From NCBI GenBank assembly GCA_030523325.1, contig JAUNIS010000009.1:1-64000 (forward strand): a DNA stretch of 64,000 nucleotides. The letters are read 5' to 3'. Shown here piece by piece: positions 42,022 to 51,245 of the stretch. The translations under genes were made by a program, and so were the position numbers. Position 1 is the stretch's first letter, and every line of letters begins with the position of its first letter. This DNA is from Phascolarctobacterium sp. (GTDB taxonomy: Bacteria > Bacillota > Negativicutes > Acidaminococcales > Acidaminococcaceae). The notes beneath the pieces are model-generated. The model searched no databases. It was not told the origin of the DNA and saw only the letters and a list, made by a program, of their open reading frames with translations.

Positions 42022-43308
42022 TTATCTTTCTACAAGCTGAGTAAGAAGCTCTCTGGCAGTTTCTGCTGTGCTGACCCTACCCTTGTAAGCATCTTTGAAT
42101 TCTTGGTAGCTTGAATCATCCAAGAAAAGCTTATCAGTATTCAAAACAATTGCCGGAAGAATTGCGTGCTTGTTTTCTGGCAAAGCTTTTAAAATATCCT
42201 GAGCAGTCAATAAACCAGTCACGTTGACTCTACCGCCGAAAAATTCATTCTTAACGCAAATGAAAGCGTGGTTGGAGCCAAATTTCTTATTGAATTTATC
42301 CATTAAAGGTGCAAGAACCTTGTATGCGCCTTCGCCTATGGGAATAACAGCATCTTCCTTAGGCTTGAAATTCTTCATAGTTTTTAAACATTCAGCCCAA
42401 TCATTCAAAAAGTTACGTGTAAGTCCGATGCCGTTTTCTAATTGAGGAAAACCATCGTACCAAGAGTTGGGTGGAAAAGCTTTCTCGGCTAGGAGATAAA
42501 ACTCATCCCCAAGATGAATGAAGGAGGTTCCTGTTTCCTTGCGGCATTTCTTTTGCCACTTAGTTGCCATATCCACAATGCTTGCTGCTTCATCTTTGGT
42601 GAAGCCACGCATAGGTGCAAGCTTTTCGCGATTTTTTGTAATGCCTACGGGTACGACCGCCATTGTTTGAACGCCTGGATAAAGCTCGTACAAATCATAA
42701 AAGCTTTTTTCTAAAATTTTACCATCGTTATAGCCTGGGCAGCAAACTATTTGACAGTGAATTTGAATGCCTGCGTCCACAAGACGATGAATGCGTTCCA
42801 TTAATTGACCTGCAAAACGATTATTCATCATCTTGCAGCGAACAACTGGGTCAGTGGCATGCACACTAACATAAAGCGGAGTTAAATGAGTATGGATGAT
42901 GCGATCAAAATCTTCATCCTTCATGTTTGTCAGCGTAACAAAATTACCATACAAAAAGCTCAGACGATAGTCGTCGTCGCGTACGTAAAGACCCTTACGC
43001 ATGCCAGGAATCATTTGATCCACAAAACAGAAGACGCATTTATTGTAGCATTCTTTTATTCTATCAAAGACTGCGGATTCAAACTCCAGGCCTAAATCCT
43101 CATCCGGTGCTTTTTCGATATGGATGCTGCGAGACTCACCTTTGGCATTTTCTATCTCTAAGTCTATTGTATAATCTGCAGCAGCAAAACTTAATTCGAT
43201 TATATCTTTAACAGGAGCGCCATTAATACTCAGCAGCTTTTCGCCTATTTTAATCTCAGCGGCTTCAGCAAGACTGCGGGGTTTGACGCCACTTATTAAA
43301 CCATACAT
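42022..43308 (-). CDS. DUF512 radical SAM protein with PDZ-like domain
   Basis: 428 residues from ATG 43308, which has GAGAGG upstream; an in-frame ATG 18 nt earlier lacks one. A PDZ-like N-terminus (GLISGVKPRSLAEAAEIKIGEKLLSINGAPV) leads to a radical-SAM cluster motif YNKCVFCFVDQM (CxxxCxxC type with the preceding Cys) and then DUF512. Members are widespread in Clostridia next to der, as here (with cobO in between), but no biochemical function is known to me. The pairing with der suggests a ribosome- or RNA-linked modification; this is speculation. Confidence 0.88.
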   Translation of the reverse strand: MYGLISGVKPRSLAEAAEIKIGEKLLSINGAPVKDIIELSFAAADYTIDLEIENAKGESRSIHIEKAPDEDLGLEFESAVFDRIKECYNKCVFCFVDQMIPGMRKGLYVRDDDYRLSFLYGNFVTLTNMKDEDFDRIIHTHLTPLYVSVHATDPVVRCKMMNNRFAGQLMERIHRLVDAGIQIHCQIVCCPGYNDGKILEKSFYDLYELYPGVQTMAVVPVGITKNREKLAPMRGFTKDEAASIVDMATKWQKKCRKETGTSFIHLGDEFYLLAEKAFPPNSWYDGFPQLENGIGLTRNFLNDWAECLKTMKNFKPKEDAVIPIGEGAYKVLAPLMDKFNKKFGSNHAFICVKNEFFGGRVNVTGLLTAQDILKALPENKHAILPAIVLNTDKLFLDDSSYQEFKDAYKGRVSTAETARELLTQLVER

Positions 43309-43407
43309 GTAAACTTTTCCTCTCATCCCTTATTGCATTTAAACGCAAAGATAGATGATAGTATTATATCATAATTTATAAAGCTTTGCCACCTTTATAT
43401 AAAGATT

Positions 43408-43439
43408 GCTCCTTTCAACCAATTTTGGATGAAAGGAGC
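43408..43439 (-). terminator. Hairpin after the 43.5 kb secreted-protein gene
   Basis: GCTCCTTTCA pairs with TGAAAGGAGC across a 12-nt loop. No clean T-run on the minus strand, so termination is probable but not certain. Confidence 0.55.
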
Positions 43440-43455
43440 ATATTTTTAATGTATT

Positions 43456-44139
43456 TTATTTTGTGGCAACTCCTTTATAATCGCCGAAGAAACTCTTTAA
43501 AATTCTTTCATAAAGATTACCTCGCTTGGTAATTTTTGCTCTTTCATCAATTCGAGACCAAACTACCTTGTCATTCTTAAGATCATAAACATCGAAACGG
43601 ACCTTTTCTACTGCAAAGGTTGCATGATAGCCAGGAGAATATTCTGTGCGATGTGTATAAACCGGTACAGTATGAACGTAACCATTTCTATCGTAATAAT
43701 GATAATAATTGACTTCTGGGACGGTATAGGTATAACCATCTACCCAACCTACTGCGGTTTTGTAATCGGCAAGCTTTGCAAAAATAACAATATCAAATTT
43801 ACTCTTCCATTCCTGAAGTTTTTTATCATTTGGAGAAAGAAGTTCGATGTCATCAGCTACTACTAATTCCCCGTCGTTTATGATATTTGTTTCATAGCTT
43901 ATAGTGAAACCTTTTTTCTGCATTGGTTTAGTAAATTTTATATCTAAAGATTTTTCAAAAATATCTTCGATTTTAAATTCGTTGATACCGTTTTTTACAT
44001 TAGTATTTATTGATGAGACTACCAAAATGTTTTTTGCCTGCGTAAAATCAAATTTCTTATCTACACGCTCTATCTTTTCTGCAAAACAATTAACCGCAAG
44101 CAACATCATCAAACAAAGCAAGGCCATTATTTTTTTCAT
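43456..44139 (-). CDS. Secreted protein of unknown function
   Basis: 227 residues. MKKIMALLCLMMLLAVNCFA is a signal peptide. The mature protein has a lipoprotein-free N-terminus, beta-rich segments (NILVVSSINTNV, DIVIFAKLADYKTAVGWV) and a Tyr/His-rich stretch (NYYHYYDRNGYVHTVPVYTH) before RFDVYDLKNDKVVWSRIDE. The last phrase resembles the end of DUF4136-like and other outer-membrane associated proteins (xxDxxxxxVVWxG), a weak likeness. Periplasmic location inferred. Single-gene unit between DUF512 and tkt. Confidence 0.8.
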   Translation of the reverse strand: MKKIMALLCLMMLLAVNCFAEKIERVDKKFDFTQAKNILVVSSINTNVKNGINEFKIEDIFEKSLDIKFTKPMQKKGFTISYETNIINDGELVVADDIELLSPNDKKLQEWKSKFDIVIFAKLADYKTAVGWVDGYTYTVPEVNYYHYYDRNGYVHTVPVYTHRTEYSPGYHATFAVEKVRFDVYDLKNDKVVWSRIDERAKITKRGNLYERILKSFFGDYKGVATK

Positions 44140-44232
44140 CAGCTATCCCACCTTTCATACTTTTTCATCATTTATACAGGGTTCCTTATTAATGATAAGT
44201 ATAATTAGTAAATAAGACAAAAATATGACAAA

Positions 44233-44256
44233 ACTCCCTGAAAAAATTCAGGGAGT
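44233..44256 (-). terminator. Intrinsic terminator after tkt
   Basis: ACTCCCTGAA pairs with TTCAGGGAGT across AAAA; 12 nt after the tkt stop; T-rich on the minus side. Confidence 0.85.
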
Positions 44257-44267
44257 AAATTATTTAA

Positions 44268-46250
44268 TTACAAAATTTCTTTAATTTTAGCAACAAGATT
44301 TTCTACGGTGAAGCCGTATTTTTCCATGAGCACGCCACCAGGTGCAGATGCACCAAATTTAGTGATGCCGAGCACTCTCTTCTCACAGCCAGTATAACGA
44401 GACCAACCATAAGGCACGCCAGCTTCTACAGCGAATTTAACTACGCCGCTAGGCAGTACGGATTCTTTATAAGCTTCGTCTTGAGCATCAAAGAGATCCC
44501 AGGAAGGCATGGATACAACGGATGCCTCTGTACCTTCAGCTTGAAGAACTGCTTGAGTCTTGAGAGCTAGCTCAACCTCGGAACCAGTTGCAATAATGAT
44601 AACTTTTGCTTCGCCTTGAGCCGGGCTAAGAACATAAGCACCTTTTGGTGCGCCAGCTTTAACAACATCCTTGTAAGCGTTCAAGGTTGTTAAGTTTTGA
44701 CGGCTTAAGAGTAAACAGGTCGGTTTAGTTTTATTTTCTACAGCAACCTTCCAAGCCACAGCAGTTTCTAAAGCATCAGCAGGACGAATTACGCAGGTGT
44801 TCGGTAAGAGACGAAGACCCATGGTTGTCTCGATAGGTTGATGTGTAGGTCCGTCTTCGCCAAGAGCAATGGAGTCGTGAGTAAGTACGAAAATAGATTG
44901 AATCCCCATCAGAGCCGCCATACGAATAGTCGGGCGCAGGAAATCGGCGAAAACTAGGAAGGTACCACCAAACGGAACGAAACCTCCATGCAAGGTCATA
45001 CCATTAAGAACAGCACCCATGGCATGTTCGCGTACGCCAAAATGAATATTACGTCCATCACGTTCTTCCTTGGAGAAATATGCTTCCTTCTTCATAACTG
45101 TTTTGTTAGAAGGACCAAGGTCAGCCGAACCACCTGTAAGAGCAGGAACCATTTGAGCAAGAGCATTGATTACATCGCCAGAGGCTGCACGAGTTGCAGT
45201 CTTTGCGTTATCCTTGAAGATAGCAAACAATTTATCAAGGTCAACAGAGACTTCACCAGCAATGCGAGCTTTAAGTTCAGCTGCAAGTTCAGGATAAGCC
45301 TCACTATAAGCTTCCATCTCTTTATCCCAGGCTTGTTCTTTAGCTGCGCAGTTAGGAAGCTTAGCATCGAAATGAGCTTTCACTTCTTCAGGAACGTAGA
45401 ACATTTCTTGAGTCCAACCTGCTTTTTCTTTAGCAGCCGCCAGAGCTTCTGCACCAAGAGGCTCGCCATGACAGGAAGCGCTATCTTGTTTAGGAGAACC
45501 AAAACCGATATGAGTGCGTACGATAATCAAAGAAGGATGTGCTTCGTCAGCTTTTGCTTCTGCAATGGCTTTTTCCATAGCGTCAATATCTTCAGAGTCA
45601 GCTACACGTAGAACTTGCCAACCATAAGCTTTAAAACGAGCTTCTACATCTTCACCGAAAGCAATATCAGTAGAACCTTCGATAGTAATTTTATTATCGT
45701 CATACAGATAGATAAGACGACCCAATCCGAGAGTTCCAGCTAAGGAAGCAGCTTCACAAGCAACACCTTCCATTTGGTCACCATCGGAAGTAAGACCATA
45801 AGTGAAATGGTCGATAACCTTGTGACCTGGCTTATTATATTTTGCCGCAAGCATTGCTTCGGCAATTGCAAAGCCAACACCCATAGCAAAGCCATGTCCT
45901 AAGGGACCAGTAGATACATCGACGCCAGGAGTCAGACCATATTCAGGATGACCTGCAGTCTTAGATCCCCATTGACGGAAATTTTTTAAATCATCAATGC
46001 TTAAATCATAGCCGGCTACATGAAGCATGGCATACATTAAAGCAGAACCATGACCAGGTGAAAGAATAAAACGATCGCGATTAAACCAAGCAGGATTAGC
46101 CGGATTGTAATTCATAAAACGGTCCCAGATGGCATACATCAAGGGAGCAGTACCCAGAGGGAAGCCTGGATGCCCGGATTTTGCTTTTTCAACTTGGTCA
46201 ACTGCTAAGAAACGCAGAGTATTAACGCAAGCTTGATCTAATTTTTGCAT
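44268..46250 (-). CDS. tkt: Transketolase
   Basis: 660 residues, normal full length. Thiamine-diphosphate enzyme exchanging two-carbon units in the pentose phosphate pathway. Landmarks: KSGHPGFPLGTAPL near the N-terminus, GHGSALMYAMLHVAGY, the ThDP motif GDQMEGVACEAASLAG, THIGFGSP, GGSADLGPSNKT, FGVREHAMGAVLNG, and THDSIALGEDGPTHQPIE. ATG 46250 lies behind AGGAGG. It is transcribed alone, with a terminator after it and a 126-bp inverted-repeat element upstream. Confidence 0.97.
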   Translation of the reverse strand: MQKLDQACVNTLRFLAVDQVEKAKSGHPGFPLGTAPLMYAIWDRFMNYNPANPAWFNRDRFILSPGHGSALMYAMLHVAGYDLSIDDLKNFRQWGSKTAGHPEYGLTPGVDVSTGPLGHGFAMGVGFAIAEAMLAAKYNKPGHKVIDHFTYGLTSDGDQMEGVACEAASLAGTLGLGRLIYLYDDNKITIEGSTDIAFGEDVEARFKAYGWQVLRVADSEDIDAMEKAIAEAKADEAHPSLIIVRTHIGFGSPKQDSASCHGEPLGAEALAAAKEKAGWTQEMFYVPEEVKAHFDAKLPNCAAKEQAWDKEMEAYSEAYPELAAELKARIAGEVSVDLDKLFAIFKDNAKTATRAASGDVINALAQMVPALTGGSADLGPSNKTVMKKEAYFSKEERDGRNIHFGVREHAMGAVLNGMTLHGGFVPFGGTFLVFADFLRPTIRMAALMGIQSIFVLTHDSIALGEDGPTHQPIETTMGLRLLPNTCVIRPADALETAVAWKVAVENKTKPTCLLLSRQNLTTLNAYKDVVKAGAPKGAYVLSPAQGEAKVIIIATGSEVELALKTQAVLQAEGTEASVVSMPSWDLFDAQDEAYKESVLPSGVVKFAVEAGVPYGWSRYTGCEKRVLGITKFGASAPGGVLMEKYGFTVENLVAKIKEIL

Positions 46251-46337
46251 TGGTAGTTCCTCCTATATGTTACAAAAACTTTATAAACAGTACACTAATA
46301 CCAATTATAACATATACAATTTAAATGTGCACGAAAA

Positions 46338-46463
46338 AAAGTTAAGAGTTAAAAAAACGCTGAACCTAAACAACCAGATAGTGAAGTTTAAGTTCAGCAT
46401 TAAGTTATAAAATTAAAACTTTCGAGTTCAGTCGTTGCCTCACAACTCATAACTCTTAACTTT
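46338..46463. repeat. 126-bp element with 14-bp perfect terminal inverted repeats
   Basis: AAAGTTAAGAGTTA (46338-46351) is the exact inverse of TAACTCTTAACTTT (46450-46463). Inside, GCTGAAC-CTAAAC (46359-46371 region) pairs with GTTTA-AGTTCAGC near 46386-46398. The right arm contains the stop codon of the exchanger gene (46462-46464). Confidence 0.75.
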
Positions 46464-47403
46464 AAATGATATACCACACGTAAGCACAATAGGCCGCTAA
46501 CATTCCCAGCCCGGCTAAGCGTTCAAGTTTTTTTGTAGGAAGCACGCAAAGCCAAAGAATGATGGCAGATGCGATGGTAAGATAACTGTCGAAAGTAAAT
46601 TCTTTGGCAAAGGGTACGTCGATTACAATCGCGGACAAACCAACAACGAAGAGAATGTTAAATAAGTTGGAACCAACAATGTTACCGATAGCAATATCAA
46701 CGTCTCCTTTGCGAGCTGCCGTCACTGAAGTAAACAGCTCGGGTAAGCTTGTACCAAGAGCTACAACAGTAAGACCAACTACACGGTCACTCATACCAAA
46801 AAATTTGGCAATCTTTTCGGCAGCAGCAACAGTGATATCTGAACCATAAACAACTACAGCCATACCAACAATGAGAAAGACAATTAGTTTGAGAAGATTT
46901 TGTTCTTCTTCTTGCTCTTCATCAGCTTGCTTTTCTTTGAGGGCCTTGATGATGCAATAAAGCATATAGCCAACAAAAATCGCAGCAAGAATGCAACCGT
47001 CGGTAAAGTTAATGTAGCCATCCTTGCCAAGCACAAATAATAAAATGCTGACACAAATCATGAAAGGCATTTCATATTTGACGGTAGAGATTTGTACAGG
47101 TAAAGGAAGGATAGCGGCTGCAAGACCAAGAATAACAAGGATATTCATGATATTTGAGCCTACTACATTTCCGATAGTAATATCAGCTACACCTTTTGAG
47201 GCTGCGCTAATACTTACAGCTGCTTCTGGAGCCGATGTACCCATGGCAACAATAGTGAGCCCAACAATTAACTGAGAAATGCCAAACTTTTTAGCAATAC
47301 CTGCAGCGCCTTCTACGAACCAATCGGCTCCATAACTAAGCATAGCAAAACCAAGCACCAAAAGTACGAATTGAGCATATATTGAATTAAAAAAAACCTC
47401 CAC
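46462..47403 (-). CDS. CaCA-family Ca2+/Na+ (H+) exchanger, YrbG-like
   Basis: 313 residues from GTG 47403, chosen because GGAGGAGGGG lies just upstream; an earlier in-frame ATG (47481) overlaps the polC end and has no ribosome site. Two homologous halves with ~10 membrane segments carry the alpha repeats: GTSAPEAAVSISAASKG...GNVVGSNIMNILVILG and GTSLPELFTSVTAARKG...GNIVGSNLFNILFVVG. A Glu/Gln-rich cytoplasmic loop (KEKQADEEQEEEQ) joins them. The ion is not determined; Ca2+ or Na+ efflux is usual. polC ends 80 nt upstream. Confidence 0.93.
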   Translation of the reverse strand: MEVFFNSIYAQFVLLVLGFAMLSYGADWFVEGAAGIAKKFGISQLIVGLTIVAMGTSAPEAAVSISAASKGVADITIGNVVGSNIMNILVILGLAAAILPLPVQISTVKYEMPFMICVSILLFVLGKDGYINFTDGCILAAIFVGYMLYCIIKALKEKQADEEQEEEQNLLKLIVFLIVGMAVVVYGSDITVAAAEKIAKFFGMSDRVVGLTVVALGTSLPELFTSVTAARKGDVDIAIGNIVGSNLFNILFVVGLSAIVIDVPFAKEFTFDSYLTIASAIILWLCVLPTKKLERLAGLGMLAAYCAYVWYII

Positions 47404-47482
47404 ACTTCCCCTCCTCCACCAATTAAATAATTTAAAGGAATGTGCATAAATTATATCATCAAGAAGTAAATTGTCAAACAAA

Positions 47483-50400
47483 CTAAAAGAGAGAAATTTG
47501 ATTGCTCTCGGGAAGTCCGTCTAGAATTCCGTTGCTCGCAAGGAGTTCTACGGATGATTTACCAACGCCGCAACGCATACGCATATCTTCTTGAGAGATA
47601 AAAGGATGTTCGGCATCTCTGTGATCCGCAATATTTTTGGCTGCAACTTCACCTAGTCCACCGAGACTTGCAAGCGGAGGCAAAAGTCCGTCTTCCGTTA
47701 CTAAAAATTTTATGGGATGGGATTTGTAGAGATCAATCTTGTGAAACTTGAATCCGCGTTCCATCATTTCATTAGCAAGCTCAAGGTAAGTGATCTGACT
47801 CTTTTCTGTTGCAGAAGCCTTCGTGCCTAGATTATACAGATTGCGAATGGTATTCTTGACGTATTGCAATCCTTTCGATACGGGTACGTAGTCGAAATCT
47901 TTAGCACGAACTGTAAAATAAGCAGCATAAAAATGTTTGGGATAATGCACCTTGCAATAAGCAATGCGATAAGCCATGAGCACATAAGCAACTGCGTGAG
48001 CCTTGGGGAATAAATAATTCAGTGTCTCACAGGACTTCATATAGTATTCAGGAATTCCAGCTGCGGTCATTGCCTCACGCATCTCAGGTTCCAAGCCTTT
48101 TTTCGCAGCCTTACCCTTACGGCAATACTCCATAGTTTTAAAAGCAAGCTTAGGTTGGACTCCTTTGGCAATTAAATAAGTCATAATATCATCACGGGTA
48201 GAAACAGTTTCTTTAACCGGAATACCTGCGCGAATTAAGTCTTGCGCATTGTTCAGCCATACATCCGTGCCATGGGAGTAACCGGATACACGCACAACCT
48301 CGGAAAAATTTTTTGGCTTTACATCTTCGATCATTTGACGAACAAATTTTGTCCCGCATTCAGGAATGCCAAAGGTACCTACGTTGGAATCGATTTGTTC
48401 GGGCGTAACACCAAGACTAGTTGTATCTTGGAAAATTTGCATGGTCTCAACATCGCCAACAGGAATATCTTTCGCACAGAAATTAGGATCTACGTCAAAT
48501 TGCATGTAATTCTCAAGCATTTTGAGGACCATAGGATCATCATGACCCAGAATATCGAGCTTAACGAGACGATCGTTAATGCTATGATAATCGTAGTGAG
48601 TCGTAATCGTCGGCTCTTCCCTATCATCTGCAGGACGATTCATAGGCGTAATATAATGGATATCCATATTACGTGGCACAACCATTATGCCGCCAGGATG
48701 CTGGCCGGTCGTACGTTTTACACCTTCAATACCTGGTACAAGTGCACCAAGAACAGCTCCGTTCACCGTCATATTGCGTTCTTCAAAATATTTACGCACA
48801 AAGCCCGCTGCAGTTTTAGCTGCAACAGTTGCAATGGTACCAGCACGACAAACGTTGTCGCGACCAAAAAGTTCTTCCGTATATTTGTGAGCAACTGACT
48901 GGTCTGACATAGCTAAAGGATCATCGGGGTCAATGCCGCCTGAGAAATTCAAGTCGATATCTGGAACCTTGTCTCCGTCAAACCCAAGGAATACGGCAAA
49001 TGGTATTTCGTGTCCGTCACGAAACATAGGCGTTCCACAATGAGGACAATTTTTCGGTGGTAGGTCAAAGCCTGAGTCCACCTCGTTATTCATAAAAAAT
49101 TCGCTATGACGACAATTCGTACAACGATAGTGCGGCTTTAAAGGATTAACTTCCGTGATATCAAGCATGGTTGCAACAAAGGACGAACCAACTGACCCAC
49201 GAGAACCAACAAGATAGCCTCTATCTATAGAATGTTTTACTAACTTATGAGCAATGTAATACAAAACGGCGAAGCCGTTACCAATGATGGATTTAAGTTC
49301 TAGTTTTAACCGGTCTTCGACGATTTGCGGCAAGGTATCTCCATACCAAGCATGAGCTTTGGCGTAACTCATATCATGCACGGCTTCCTCTGCACCAGGG
49401 ATAAACGGGGAATAAAGCTGGTCGCGGTCAGGTACTGGTACGAAGCGTTCAACCATATCGGCAACTTTATTCGTATTCGTTACGCAAACCTCGTAGGCAG
49501 CTTCCTCGCCTAAGTATTGGAATTCCTTGAGCATCTCTTCCGTTGTACGGTAATACAAGGGCGGCTGATTATCGGCGTCCTTGTAGTTTTGGCCTGCTTG
49601 CAAGATGGCACGATATTTTGCGTCCTCAGGATTAAGGAAATGCACGTCGCAGGTGCCTACAACTAATTTGCCAAGCTTTTTACCAAGCTCATAAATTTTC
49701 TTATTGTATTCGATTAATTGCTCAACCTTGTAGCCCTTCTCCCTCACGAGGAACATATTATTCTCGATGGGTTGGATTTCGAGATAGTCGTAGAAGGAGG
49801 CAATGCGCTCAATCTCTTCTTCGCTTGCCTTAGATAAAATAGCTCGATAGAGTTCACCTGCTTCACAGGCAGAGCCAAGGATTAAGCCTTCGCGATGTTC
49901 TTCGATAACCTCTCGTGGTAAAAGTGGTTTTCGAAAAAGATAACGCAAATGGCTAATAGAAACTAATTTATACAGATTACGCAGACCAGTTTCATTTTTT
50001 GCAAGAATAATAATGTGATAGCTTGCCCTCTTCGGAGCCTTAGCTTTTTTCGTCACGTCACCCGTCTCTTGCTCTAGAGAGTCATCCACGTTACGGTCCG
50101 CCATTAAATAACCTTCCATACCGTAGATAAGTTTTAAGTCGGACTTTTCATCCATAACCTCGTCAAAGCAAAAAGGAAAGGCTTGTACAACACCGTGGTC
50201 CGTAATTGCAAGAGCCTTGTGCCCCCACTTGATAGCTTGCTTAACTAAATCCTTCATGGGAGTCACTGCATCCATCTTACTCATCTTCGTATGACAGTGT
50301 AGTTCAACACGTTTAACTTCCGCATTATCCATTCGACTTGCATTGCCATCGAGCTTTTGAATACCTAAGGGTTGGAAGTTATATTCCTGGGTATATTTAT

Positions 50401-51238
50401 CAAAGGAAAGGTTACCCTGAATGCGCAGCTTCATGCCAACCTTCAGAGCATCCTTAAATTCTTTGGCTTCTTTTTTTAGGTCCACCTCAGTTTGAGGAGC
50501 TCCGCCATAGCTTGAGCGATTATTAAAAGGCTTAGAGAAAATTTTCTTAACAGTCAACCCACCTTCTCCATCAAACAAGCTGAAGGAAACGATGATACTG
50601 CCAGTTTTAGTTTCTTTCTCTACAAAAGCTTCCATAGAACCGTCGGGCAAATAAGTTTTAACTAATTTACCCTCAACAACAATATTATTTTCTTCTTCCG
50701 TAAGGGAAAGCAAAGGACGAGCCTTACCAGCTTTAACCCTGCGACCCCAAAGCATGGAGTCGTCTTTCTTTTCCCCGTATAGATTTTCCATTGCCTGCAT
50801 GTATTGCGGGTCCATCTCCGGTTCAAAATGAACTTCGGGCGGTTCTTCAGGCAGAGGAATTTCTTCGCAATAATCTACCGTAGCATATTCATCTGCGGCG
50901 GTTTCATCTGGCAAGGGAATGCCTGAGCAATCTGTAATTGTAAATTCAGGATCAGGAGTAGCTTGTTCTTGTTTCCTGCTGTTTGTATCACAAATAAGTT
51001 TAATTTCCTTTAAAGAAAAAGCGTCCTTTAAAGCGGACGCTACTTTCTTAGTTAATGCGGGAGGCAAGGATGCATTGCATTTATAATGCACTTCCCAAAT
51101 TGATGACGCATCATCCACACATATTTGTTCTACGTGGAAAAGTTTGCAAGCAATCTTTTCCATATTGGTAAGAGAAACAGAAGACAAAAATGCTAAAAAC
51201 TTTTCTTGATCCGGTTTAAAGCAATATTTTTTCTGCAT
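47483..51238 (-). CDS. polC: DNA polymerase III alpha, PolC type, without the exonuclease domain
   Basis: 1251 residues versus about 1430-1440 in typical PolC. Order: N-terminal domain with an acidic, Pro-rich linker (about 95-160), OB-fold (about 185-300), PHP domain starting HCHTKMSKMDAVTPM (314-), catalytic DNA polymerase with a Zn-binding CTNCRHSEFF/CPHCGTP pair and PDIDLNFSGG catalytic Asp residues, ending in a GVGKSSVELL helix-hairpin-helix. The 3'-5' exonuclease (FDVETTG-type motifs) that normally interrupts the PHP domain is absent: IYGMEGYLM (371-379) passes through a 27-residue charged linker straight to SYHIIILAKN (406-). The frame is unbroken, so this is a clean domain loss. Replicative polymerase of the leading strand. 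Confidence 0.95.
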   Translation of the reverse strand: MQKKYCFKPDQEKFLAFLSSVSLTNMEKIACKLFHVEQICVDDASSIWEVHYKCNASLPPALTKKVASALKDAFSLKEIKLICDTNSRKQEQATPDPEFTITDCSGIPLPDETAADEYATVDYCEEIPLPEEPPEVHFEPEMDPQYMQAMENLYGEKKDDSMLWGRRVKAGKARPLLSLTEEENNIVVEGKLVKTYLPDGSMEAFVEKETKTGSIIVSFSLFDGEGGLTVKKIFSKPFNNRSSYGGAPQTEVDLKKEAKEFKDALKVGMKLRIQGNLSFDKYTQEYNFQPLGIQKLDGNASRMDNAEVKRVELHCHTKMSKMDAVTPMKDLVKQAIKWGHKALAITDHGVVQAFPFCFDEVMDEKSDLKLIYGMEGYLMADRNVDDSLEQETGDVTKKAKAPKRASYHIIILAKNETGLRNLYKLVSISHLRYLFRKPLLPREVIEEHREGLILGSACEAGELYRAILSKASEEEIERIASFYDYLEIQPIENNMFLVREKGYKVEQLIEYNKKIYELGKKLGKLVVGTCDVHFLNPEDAKYRAILQAGQNYKDADNQPPLYYRTTEEMLKEFQYLGEEAAYEVCVTNTNKVADMVERFVPVPDRDQLYSPFIPGAEEAVHDMSYAKAHAWYGDTLPQIVEDRLKLELKSIIGNGFAVLYYIAHKLVKHSIDRGYLVGSRGSVGSSFVATMLDITEVNPLKPHYRCTNCRHSEFFMNNEVDSGFDLPPKNCPHCGTPMFRDGHEIPFAVFLGFDGDKVPDIDLNFSGGIDPDDPLAMSDQSVAHKYTEELFGRDNVCRAGTIATVAAKTAAGFVRKYFEERNMTVNGAVLGALVPGIEGVKRTTGQHPGGIMVVPRNMDIHYITPMNRPADDREEPTITTHYDYHSINDRLVKLDILGHDDPMVLKMLENYMQFDVDPNFCAKDIPVGDVETMQIFQDTTSLGVTPEQIDSNVGTFGIPECGTKFVRQMIEDVKPKNFSEVVRVSGYSHGTDVWLNNAQDLIRAGIPVKETVSTRDDIMTYLIAKGVQPKLAFKTMEYCRKGKAAKKGLEPEMREAMTAAGIPEYYMKSCETLNYLFPKAHAVAYVLMAYRIAYCKVHYPKHFYAAYFTVRAKDFDYVPVSKGLQYVKNTIRNLYNLGTKASATEKSQITYLELANEMMERGFKFHKIDLYKSHPIKFLVTEDGLLPPLASLGGLGEVAAKNIADHRDAEHPFISQEDMRMRCGVGKSSVELLASNGILDGLPESNQISLF

Positions 51239-51245
51239 GATTTTC

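Noticed and set aside
47483-51238. Frameshift or sequencing error as cause of the short PolC
   Set aside because: The reading frame is continuous, and the missing part coincides with one domain boundary on both sides, joined by a plausible linker.
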